NCBI RefSeq assembly: GCF_040640155.1 | Contig: NZ_JBFABE010000017.1 | Span: 62,001-126,000 of the forward strand | Length of the DNA stretch: 64,000 bases | Direction: 5' to 3' | From: Streptosporangium sp040640155 | GTDB taxonomy: Bacteria; Actinomycetota; Actinomycetes; Streptosporangiales; Streptosporangiaceae | Shown: in pieces, positions 34,619 through 53,800 of the stretch | How the letters are laid out: each line of letters begins with the position of its first letter | Position numbering within the stretch: position 1 is the stretch's first letter | Notes under the pieces: generated by a model | Seen by the model: the letters and a program-made list of their open reading frames with translations, nothing else | Database searches by the model: none | Told to the model about the DNA's origin: nothing | Translations under genes and position numbers: made by a program

Positions 34619-34683
34619 TGTAGCGATCCGGCGCGTTCCTCGCCGCGGAGCGTGCCCGACTCCCCGCGGAAAGTGAGATCTGC

Positions 34684-44968
<10,285 letters not shown>

Positions 44969-44969
<1 letters not shown>

Positions 44970-44991
44970 CAGCCGAAATAGGCATTTCGGC
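44969..44991. promoter_or_regulatory. hairpin/repeat copy 1 after the Gly module gene
   Basis: Starts on the last base of the stop codon. GCCGAAAT-AGGC-ATTTCGGC is a perfect 8-bp stem. A related 23-bp sequence recurs at 45142-45164. It could be a terminator, or a paired operator. Confidence 0.5.
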
Positions 44992-45280
44992 CACTTGCTT
45001 TCGGTCAACGCGCCATGACGTCAGGTGACCGTCCGGCTCCCCTGTTCGCGACAGAGGGAAGTGGTCGGTCACCTTCCGTCTAACCAAGCACTGTGACCTG
45101 CGGTGATTCTGGACGGTCAATGCCCTTGGGGATCTTGGGGGACAGCCGAAACCGGCATTCCGACACAGGTTTAACTTTCAACCCTTGACTGCCCACTGAC
45201 ACAAACATTAGGAATGATCTGGCTTGAGGCTTGTGAATACTTGACAGGGCAAAAACCCTGTTTGGGACTATGGGGGGTGG
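44970..45280. promoter_or_regulatory. regulatory gap between the second and third NRPS genes
   Basis: 311 bp, the longest break inside the cluster. It contains two related GCCGAAA-type repeats (44969-44991, 45142-45164), a 9-bp inverted repeat AGGTGACCG / CGGTCACCT (45023-45031 and 45066-45074), and the 12-mer GGGAAGTGGTCG (45056-45067) that also precedes the first NRPS gene. It ends with TTGACA at 45241 followed by a small CAGGG/CCCTG hairpin. A new transcription unit probably starts here. Confidence 0.55.
45142..45164. promoter_or_regulatory. hairpin/repeat copy 2 before the third NRPS gene
   Basis: ACAGCCGAAACCGGCATTCCGAC without the middle two bases matches copy 1 (44969-44991) at nearly every position. 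Its stem is weaker than in copy 1. Listed as a possible regulator site. Confidence 0.4.
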
Positions 45281-48200
45281 ATGCTCGAAGCGACGCGGGA
45301 GGACTCGTCGTCCGCATCGGCGACCGGAGGGCCGTTCACCTCTCCGGAGCCGCCGGCGGCTCCCGCTCCCGCCTCCTGGACGGCCGGACCGGCGCACACC
45401 GCTCCGGAGGCGCTTTTGTGCGACCTCATCGCCGCCCAGGCGGCAAGGACGCCGTCCGCGCCCGCGATCCGGCAGTGGGGGAACCGCCTCACCTACCGGG
45501 GGCTGATGGACGCGGCCACCGCCCTTGCGCTGCGGTTACGCGCGCTGGGAGTGGGACCCGAGGACCGGGTGGGGCTCTGCGCCGCGCGCACTCCCCTGAT
45601 GACCGTCGCCGCCCTGGGCATCATGATGGCCGGTGGCGCGTACGTCCCCCTCGACCCGGCGCACCCGCGCCGCCGGCTGGACGAGGTGCTCGACGACGCC
45701 GGCGTCACGGTCGTGGTGGCCGACGCCCGCGGCCGGGGGCTGCTGGCCGGGTGCGGGCGGCCCCTGGTCGAGCCGGAAATCGGTTCGACGACCGGAACCG
45801 TGTCCGAAATTACCGCCACCGCCCCGGCGGGCACCCCCTCCGTCACACCGATCGCGCCCGTGAGCGGGACCACCACCCCCACGGCGTCCGAAACCGGAGA
45901 TACGACACCCGGGAGCGGTACCGCGACCGAAACCAGCGGAACGACCGCGGCCGCAACGGCCGGCACCGGAGGCGCGACCATCGGCGCGACCGGCGGCGGT
46001 GACGAGGGCGCCGGCGGCGGTACCGCCGGCTCCGGCGTGCGTCCCGGGAACGCCGCCTACGTGCTCTACACCTCGGGATCGACCGGGCGGCCCAAGGGAG
46101 TGGTCGTGGACCACTCCTCGGTGGTGGCCTTCGTCACCGCCTCGGCGGCCCACTTCGGCCTGGACGACACGTGCCGGTCGATCGCCTTCTCCGCGCTCGG
46201 GTTCGACGTCTCGGTCCTCGACATGTTCACCCCGCTCACCGTCGGCGGGTGCGTGCAGCTGGTGCCTGACGAGGACAGGACCGACCCGGGCCGCCTCCAG
46301 CGGTTCCTGGAGGCGCACGACGTCACCTGGGGCTTCATCCCCCCGGCGCTGCTGCCGCTGGTCGACCCGGCCGGGCTGCCGCACCTGCGCGACCTGGTCA
46401 CCGCGGGCGAGCCGCCCGGCCCCGAGCAGGTCGGGCGCTGGTCGGCGCGGACCCGCTTCCACAACTGGTACGGCCCCACCGAGACGACCGTGTGCGTGGT
46501 CGGCACCGAGCTGTCGGGTACCTGGGAGCGGTCGCTGCCCATCGGGTACCCGCTGCGCGGCTGCCGGGCGCACATCCTGGACGAGGACATGCGCGAGTGC
46601 CCCGTCGGCGTCCCCGGCGAGCTGTACATCGGCGGGCCGCAGGTCAGCCGCGGCTATCTGGGGCTGCCCGGCATGACGGCCGCCAGGTTCGTGCCCGACC
46701 CGTTCTCCCGGGCGCCCGGGGCGCGGCTGTACCGCACCGGCGACCACGTGGCCTGGCAGCCCGACGGCCGGATCGCCTTCATGGGGCGGCTGGACCGGCA
46801 GGTGAAGATCCAGGGTCAGCGGGTCGAGATCGGCGAGGTCGAGTCGGTCGTCCGGGCCCACCCCGGGGTGACGCAGGCCGTGGTCGACGCCCCCGGCGAA
46901 CTGGTGGCCTACGTCGCGCCGCTGGACGCGCCCGGACAGGCCGCCCTGCGCGAGCACTGCGCGCGCCGGCTGCCGGTGTACATGCTGCCCACCCGGGTGG
47001 TGCGCGTCCCGGTCCTGCCGCTGAACTCCTCGGGCAAGGTCGACCTGGCCGCCCTGCGGGCACTCCCCCGCGACACCGGCGGCACCGGCGGCACCGGTCT
47101 CGCCGACGACGGCGCGCGCGGCACCGGCGGGACCGCCGGCGGCGCGGACGCGGGAGACACCGGGCGGGCCGGGGAGACCACCGCCACGGGATCCGCCGCG
47201 CCGGTCACCGGTTCCCCCGGGACCGCCGGTTCCCCCGAGGCCGCCGGGACCGCCGGGACCGCCGGCCTGGCCGGTATCTGGGCGCGGGTGCTGGACGCCC
47301 CCGCCCCGGCCGCCGACGACGACTTCTTCGAGCGTGGCGGGCACTCGCTGCGGGCGATGCGCCTGGTCTCCGCCATCCGGGCCGAGCTCGGCCGGGAGGT
47401 CTCGGTCGAGGACGTCTACGCTGCCCGCACCTACGGCGCCCTGTCGTCCGGTGTCGAGCAGGCACCCCCGTGCGGCACCGGCGCCGCCCTCCCGAACGCG
47501 ACCGGCGCCCCGGACGCGACCGGCGCCCCCGCCACGACGGGCTCCCCGGTCGCGACGGGCACGACGGGCACGACGGGCACGACGGGCACGGAGGGACCGT
47601 CGCTCTCGCCCGCGCAGCGGCGCATGTGGTTCGTCGAGCGACTCGCCCCCGAGACGCCCGCCCACAACATCGCGATGGCCGAACGGGTACGCGGCCCGCT
47701 CGACCCGGACGCGCTCCGCGGCGCCCTGGAGGCCGTGGTGGCCCGGCACGAGGCGCTGCGCTGGCGGATCGCCTCCCGCGCCGGCGTGCCGCACGTCTCG
47801 GTCACCCCGCCCGGCGAGGTGCCGCTCCCGCTCGACGACCTCTCGGCCTACCCCTCCCCCGAGGAGGCGCTGGAGAGGCTGCTGCAGCGCGAGGCGCGGA
47901 CGCGCTTCGACCTGGAGACCGGGCCGCTGGTACGGGCCAGGCTGCTGCGGCTGGCCGACGACGACCACGTGCTCGCCGTGACCGTCCACCACGTCGTCTT
48001 CGACGGCTGGTCCCAGGACGTCTTCTACCGCGACCTGAGCGCCGCCTACCGGGGCGCCGATCCGGGACCGGCCGGGGCGGCGTTCACCGACTACGTGGCC
48101 TGGTCCAGGGAGCGCTCGAACGGCGAGGCCGTCGACTGGTGGCGCGAGCACCTGAGGGACGCGCCCATGGTCCTCGACCTGCCCAGGGACGCCCCCCGCC

Positions 48201-50719
48201 CCCCCGTGCAGACCTTTTTTGGAGCGCTCCTGACAGCGGACGTCGACGCGGCCGTCGGCGGGCGTGTCAGGGAGCTGGCCCTGCGGATGGGGGTCACCCC
48301 GTACCCGGTGCTGCTGGCCGCGTTCGCCGAACTGCTCGCCCGGCTGTCCGGGCAGGGCGACCTGGTGGTCGGCACCCCGTACGCCGACCGGGGGCACGTG
48401 GCGTTCGAGTCGACGATCGGCATGTGCGTGCGGGTGCTGCCGCTGCGGCTGCGCCAGGACCCCGGCTCCTCCTTCGAGGAGGACGTGGCCCGCTGCCGCG
48501 ACGAGCTGGCCCGGGTGGTGGCGCACGGCGAGGTGCCCCTGGAGCGCGTCGTGGAGGCGTTGCGCGTCCCCCGCGACCTGGGACGCAACCCGGTGACCCA
48601 GGTCATGTTCAACATGTACAACTTCGCCGAGCCCAAGCTGGACCTGCCCGGGTGCGTGACCGAGGCGCTGGCCGCCGGGCTGCCGGGCGCGTTGTTCGAC
48701 CTGACGATGTACGTCAGCGAGCGCGGCGACGGCTACGCGCTGCAGCTCGTCTACAACCCCGACCTGTTCTCGGCCGCCAGGATCGAGGCCCTGCTGGCCT
48801 CCTACCGGCACCTGCTGGCGGGCCTGCTGGAGCGTCCCGCCGAGGCGGCGGGCCTGGCCGCGCTGTCCGAGCCGGAGCCGCCGGCCGAGCTGCCGGCCTG
48901 GGACGGGCCGGGACCGCTGGAGACGCTGCGTCCCGAGGTCGTGGTGGAGGGCGCGGGCCGGACCGTGGGGTACGACGGGCTGGTCGCGCTGCGCCGGCGC
49001 ACGGCCGAGGCGCTGCGCGCCGCCGGGGTCGAGCCCGGGCAGGCGGTCGCGGTGCTCGCGGCGCGGGTTCCCGAGCTTCCCGGCCTGCTGCTGGGGGTGC
49101 TGGCCTCCGGGGCCCGCTGGGTGATCCTCGACCCGGCCCACCCCGAGCCGGTGCTGTCGCGCCAGGCGGCCGCCGCCGGCGCGGTGGCCGCGCTGCGCTG
49201 CCCGGGCGCGCCCGCCCTGCCGGGCCTGCCGGAGATCGTCCTTCCCGGGACCGTACCGTCCGAGGACGCCCTGCCCGAGGACGCCCTGCCCGAGGACGCC
49301 CTGCCGGGGACCGGCCCGTCCGGGACCGTCCTGCCGGGGGCCGGCGGGCGCGGGTACCTCTCGCTCACCTCCGGGACCACCGGCGACCCCAAGCCGGTGC
49401 TGACCGGCGAGGGCCCGCTGGCGCACTTCGTCGCCTGGTACGCCGCCACCTTCGCGGTGACCCCCGACGACCGCTTCGCCCTGCTCTCGGGCCTGGCGCA
49501 CGACCCGGCGCTACGCGACCTGTTCGTGCCGCTGGCCACCGGCGCCCGGCTCCTCATGCCCGAGCAGGACCTGCTGCGCGACCCCGCCCGGCTGGCCGGA
49601 TGGCTGCGCGAGCACCGTGTCGGCGTGCTGCACCTGACCCCGCAGCTCGCCAGGATGCTCTGCGGTACCGGCACGGTGCTGCCCGACGTCCGGCTGATCG
49701 CGACCGGCGGCGACCGCCTCACCCACGCCGACGCCGCGCGGCTGCGGCGGCTGGCCCCCTCGGCCCGCCTGGTCGCCTTCTACGGCACCACCGAGACGCC
49801 GCAGGCGCACGCCTGGTACGAGATCCCCGAGCGGCCGCGCGCGAGCGCCGAGCCCGTCCCCGCGGGGCGCGGCATCGAGGGCAGCGAGCTGGTCGTCCTC
49901 GGCCGGCACGGCGGCCGGGCCGGGGTGGGCGAGCTGGGCGAGGTGGTGGTGCGCAGCGCCAACCTGGCGACCGGCTACCTCGACCCCGAGCTGACCCGGC
50001 TCCGCTTCACCGGGGACTCGTTCGCCACCGGCGATCTGGGCCGGCTCAACCCGGACGGGACGGTCACGATCGCCGGGCGGCGCGACGACCAGGTGAAGGT
50101 CCGCGGCTTCCGGGTGGAGCCGGGCGAGGTGGAGGCGGCGCTGACCGCCCACCCCGAGGTCCGCGCCGCCGCCGCGGTGGCCGACCGGGGCGAGGGGCGC
50201 GAGACCGTGCTGCTCGCCTACGCTGTGCCCCGCAGGCCCGGCCTGGCCCCGCAGCGGCTGCTGGAGCACCTGCGCGCGGCGCTGCCCGAGCACGCGATCC
50301 CCTCCGAGGTGATCGTGGTGCCCGCGCTGCCGCTGACCCCCAACGGCAAGATCGACCGCGCCGCGCTGCGCCGTCCCGCCGTCCGGCAGGACGACGGTGC
50401 GGGCGGCGAGCTGTCGGGCCCCACCGAGCGGGCCGTGGCCGAGGTGTGGCGGGCCGTGCTCGGCGTCCCGCGGGTCGGCGCCGCGGACAACTTCTTCGAG
50501 ATCGGCGGTCACTCCCTGGCCATCGCCGCGGTCCAGGCCCGCCTGGGCGCGGCGCTCGGCAGGGAGATCCCGATCGTCGACCTGTTCCGCCATCCGACCA
50601 TCCGCGCGCTCGCCGCGCACCTGGACGGTGGAGGCCCCACCCCCGGCCTCGACCGCGCCGCCCGGCGCCTCGCCGTCCGGCGAGACCGCCTCAAGGACCG
50701 TTCACGGAAACCGAGCTGA
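45281..50719 (+). CDS. NRPS A-T-C-A-T (loading module plus one extension module)
   Basis: 1812-aa synthetase that begins with adenylation, so it probably starts the chain. The first A domain (about 45-595) has YTSGSTGRPKG and reads DVLFVAWVCK at the specificity positions (first Asp is Asp309); I do not know its substrate. An 80-residue Thr/Gly/Ala insertion lies before the A3 motif. Carrier Ser is Ser689. The condensation domain (about 770-1190) has canonical HHVVFDG at 903-909. The second A domain (about 1225-1710) is atypical: A3 reads LTSGTTGDPKP, A4 reads LAHDPALRDLF, and the code is DPLHITFQAK, so its substrate is unknown and probably unusual. Carrier Ser is Ser1745. The ATG at 45281 has a G-rich run upstream. 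No release domain. Confidence 0.92.
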   Translation: MLEATREDSSSASATGGPFTSPEPPAAPAPASWTAGPAHTAPEALLCDLIAAQAARTPSAPAIRQWGNRLTYRGLMDAATALALRLRALGVGPEDRVGLCAARTPLMTVAALGIMMAGGAYVPLDPAHPRRRLDEVLDDAGVTVVVADARGRGLLAGCGRPLVEPEIGSTTGTVSEITATAPAGTPSVTPIAPVSGTTTPTASETGDTTPGSGTATETSGTTAAATAGTGGATIGATGGGDEGAGGGTAGSGVRPGNAAYVLYTSGSTGRPKGVVVDHSSVVAFVTASAAHFGLDDTCRSIAFSALGFDVSVLDMFTPLTVGGCVQLVPDEDRTDPGRLQRFLEAHDVTWGFIPPALLPLVDPAGLPHLRDLVTAGEPPGPEQVGRWSARTRFHNWYGPTETTVCVVGTELSGTWERSLPIGYPLRGCRAHILDEDMRECPVGVPGELYIGGPQVSRGYLGLPGMTAARFVPDPFSRAPGARLYRTGDHVAWQPDGRIAFMGRLDRQVKIQGQRVEIGEVESVVRAHPGVTQAVVDAPGELVAYVAPLDAPGQAALREHCARRLPVYMLPTRVVRVPVLPLNSSGKVDLAALRALPRDTGGTGGTGLADDGARGTGGTAGGADAGDTGRAGETTATGSAAPVTGSPGTAGSPEAAGTAGTAGLAGIWARVLDAPAPAADDDFFERGGHSLRAMRLVSAIRAELGREVSVEDVYAARTYGALSSGVEQAPPCGTGAALPNATGAPDATGAPATTGSPVATGTTGTTGTTGTEGPSLSPAQRRMWFVERLAPETPAHNIAMAERVRGPLDPDALRGALEAVVARHEALRWRIASRAGVPHVSVTPPGEVPLPLDDLSAYPSPEEALERLLQREARTRFDLETGPLVRARLLRLADDDHVLAVTVHHVVFDGWSQDVFYRDLSAAYRGADPGPAGAAFTDYVAWSRERSNGEAVDWWREHLRDAPMVLDLPRDAPRPPVQTFFGALLTADVDAAVGGRVRELALRMGVTPYPVLLAAFAELLARLSGQGDLVVGTPYADRGHVAFESTIGMCVRVLPLRLRQDPGSSFEEDVARCRDELARVVAHGEVPLERVVEALRVPRDLGRNPVTQVMFNMYNFAEPKLDLPGCVTEALAAGLPGALFDLTMYVSERGDGYALQLVYNPDLFSAARIEALLASYRHLLAGLLERPAEAAGLAALSEPEPPAELPAWDGPGPLETLRPEVVVEGAGRTVGYDGLVALRRRTAEALRAAGVEPGQAVAVLAARVPELPGLLLGVLASGARWVILDPAHPEPVLSRQAAAAGAVAALRCPGAPALPGLPEIVLPGTVPSEDALPEDALPEDALPGTGPSGTVLPGAGGRGYLSLTSGTTGDPKPVLTGEGPLAHFVAWYAATFAVTPDDRFALLSGLAHDPALRDLFVPLATGARLLMPEQDLLRDPARLAGWLREHRVGVLHLTPQLARMLCGTGTVLPDVRLIATGGDRLTHADAARLRRLAPSARLVAFYGTTETPQAHAWYEIPERPRASAEPVPAGRGIEGSELVVLGRHGGRAGVGELGEVVVRSANLATGYLDPELTRLRFTGDSFATGDLGRLNPDGTVTIAGRRDDQVKVRGFRVEPGEVEAALTAHPEVRAAAAVADRGEGRETVLLAYAVPRRPGLAPQRLLEHLRAALPEHAIPSEVIVVPALPLTPNGKIDRAALRRPAVRQDDGAGGELSGPTERAVAEVWRAVLGVPRVGAADNFFEIGGHSLAIAAVQARLGAALGREIPIVDLFRHPTIRALAAHLDGGGPTPGLDRAARRLAVRRDRLKDRSRKPS

Positions 50720-50897
50720 AACCCTGCCGCCTCCGAAACCGGACCCGGGCCGACGACCGGTCGGCCCGGGGTCCCGGACCCCGGCGTCCACAGCGTCACC
50801 GACGTCCCCGACGTCGCCGGCGCACATGACGTCCACGACCGCACCACCCCCCGCACCGGCGCCGACCGCGCCCAGCAAGGAAGAAAGGGACCCCCGC

Positions 50898-53800
50898 ATG
50901 GCCGAGGAGCCCACCGTCGAACCGATCGCGATCATCGGCCTCTCGTGCCGCGTGCCGGGAGCCGGGGACGCCAGGCAGTTCTGGCGCAACCTGTCCGACG
51001 GAGTCGAGTCACTGACCCACTTCACCCGCGAGGAGCAGCGCGCGCTCGGCGTGCCCGACCACATCCTCGACGACCCGGACTTCGTGCCGGCCGCGATGAT
51101 GCTCGACGACCACCAGGGGTTCGACGCCGCGTTCTTCGGCATGTCGATCAGGGAGGCGGAGATCCGGGACCCGCAGCACCGGCTCTTCCTCGAACTGTCG
51201 CACACCGCCCTGGAGGACGCCGGCTACGACTCGTTCCGGTACCCGGGCGAGATCGGCGTCTACGCCGGTTCCGGCTCGGACTTCTACCAGTGGATCAACA
51301 TCAGGAGCAACGCGCAGGCCCACGCCAACGCGGGCTGGCTGGCCGTCATGGTCGGCAACCACGTCGACTACTGCGCCACCCTGTCGTCGTACAAGCTGGA
51401 CCTGCGCGGTCCCAGCTACACGCTGCACACGGCGTGCTCGACGTCGCTGGTCGCGATCCACGTCGCGGCCGAGGCGCTGCGCAACGGCGAGTGCGACATG
51501 GCCCTGGCCGGCAGCGCCATGCTGGACCTGCCGCAGGGCCAGGGCTACGTCTACGACGAGGACGGCATCGTCTCCCCCGACGGTCACTGCCGCGCCTTCG
51601 ACGCCAAGGCCGCCGGCACGATCTGGGGCAGCGGCGGCGGCGTGGTCGTGCTGAAGCGCCTGTCGGAGGCGATCGAGGACGGCGACAACGTCCGGGCCGT
51701 CATCCTGGGCAACGCGATCAACAACGACGGCGCCAGCAAGGTGGGCTTCTCCGCGCCCAGCATGGACGGCCAGGCCGCGGTCATCGCCCAGGCGCTCGGG
51801 GTCGGCGGGGTGGACCCGCGCACCATCACCTACGTCGAGGCGCACGGCACCGGCACCGCGCTGGGCGACCCGATCGAGGTCGCGGCGCTGAGCAGCGTGT
51901 TCCGCCAGGACACCGACGACACCCAGTGGTGCGGCATCGGCTCGGTCAAGAGCAACATCGGCCACCTGGGCCAGTCGGCGGGCATCGCCAGCATCATCAA
52001 GGCCGTGCTGGCCCTGGAGAACGGGCTGATCCCGCCCACGCTGCACTACGAGAGCCCCAACCCCAAGATCGATTTCGCGCAGAGCCCGTTCTACGTGGCG
52101 GCGTCGCCGACCAAGTGGGAGCCGAACGGCTTCCCGAGGCGGGCGGGCGTCAGCTCGTTCGGCATCGGCGGCACCAACGCGCACATCGTGCTGGAGGAGG
52201 CGCCCAGGACGGCCCGCGAGGAGCGCGACCCGCGCCCGGCGCACCTGCTGCGCCTGTCGGCCAGGACCGACTCGGCGCTGGCCGCCGCCGCCGAGCGGCT
52301 GGCCGCGCACCTGGAGGCCCACCCCGAGGCCGACCTGGCCGACGTCGCCCACACCCTTCGGGTGGGGCGCAGGGAGCTCTCCCGCAGGACCGCGGTGGTG
52401 GCCTCCGGCGTCGCCGACGCCGTCGCCGCGCTGCGCGACCCCAAGCGGCTCATCGCCGGCGCCACCTCCCGGCGCACCCCCCGTCCGGCCTTCCTGTTCT
52501 CCGGCCAGGGCTCGCAGTACGCGGGCATGGGCGCCGAGCTGTACCGCACCGAGCCGGTCTTCAGGGACGCGGTCGACGAGTGCGCCGAGATCCTGCGGGC
52601 CGAGCTCGGCGAGGACCTGCGCGACCTGATCTTCGCCCGCGGCGAGGAGGCCGACGAGCGGCTGCGGCAGACCTCGCTGACCCAGCCGGCCCTGTTCACC
52701 GTGGAGTACGCGCTGGCGACGCTCTGGCGCTCGCTGGGCGCCGAGCCCGCCGGCATGATCGGCCACAGCATCGGCGAGTACGTCGCGGCGACCGTCGCCG
52801 GGGTGTTCAGCCTGCCGGACGCGTTGCGGCTGGTGGCGGCCCGGGGCCGCCTGGTGCAGAGCATGCCGGCCGGGGCGATGCTCGCCGTGCAGCTCGCGCC
52901 GGACGAGATCGGGCCGATGCTGCCCGACGGCGTGTCGGTGGCGACCGTCAACGGCCCGGGCACCTGCGTGGTGGCCGGCCCGCCGGACACGATCGCCGAG
53001 CTGGCCGCCCTGCTGGAGGAGGAGGGCATCGGCCGGATGGAGCTGCGCACCTCGCACGCCTTCCACTCGGAGATGATGGACCCGATCCTGGGCGAGTTCC
53101 GGGAGCTGGTGGCCGGGGTCGAGCGGTCGGCGCCGAGCCTGCCGTTCCTGTCGAACGTGACCGGCACCTGGATCACCGCGGCCGAGGCGACGGACCCGTC
53201 GTACTGGGCGCGGCACATGCGCGAGCCGGTGCTGTTCGGCGACTGCGTGGCGACCCTGCTCGCCGACGGCGACTGGATCATGATCGAGTGCGGTCCCGGC
53301 AAGCAGCTCTCCGGGCTGGCGCGGGCGCAGAACCCGCCGGGCGCGGTCGCGCCGCTGCCGTCGCTGCCCGGCCCCAAGGACGACGGCGGCGACGTGCGGG
53401 TGCTGTCGGCGGCCGTCGGCACGCTGTGGGCGCACGGCGTCGCGCTGGAGGCCTTCGGCGAGGAGGGCCGGCGGATCTCGCTGCCCACCTACCCGTGGGA
53501 GCGTCAGCGCGCCTGGATCGACCCCGACCCGCACGGCGCGTTCGTCGGCGGCGTGGCCAACCCCGCGCCGGTCGAGGAGGACCTGCCGCTGGACCGCTGG
53601 TTCAGCGTGCCCGTCTGGCGGCAGACGCCGCCCGGCCCGGCGCCGCTGTCGCCGGTCACCCGCGCGCTGGTCCTCGCCGACGAGGGCTCGGCCGGCCTGG
53701 TGGACGCGCTGCGCGCGGGCGGCGCCGAGGTGATCGAGGTCAGGCCCGGTGCGGAGTTCGCCTCCTCGGGCGACGGATACACCGTTCGCCCGGCCGAGCG

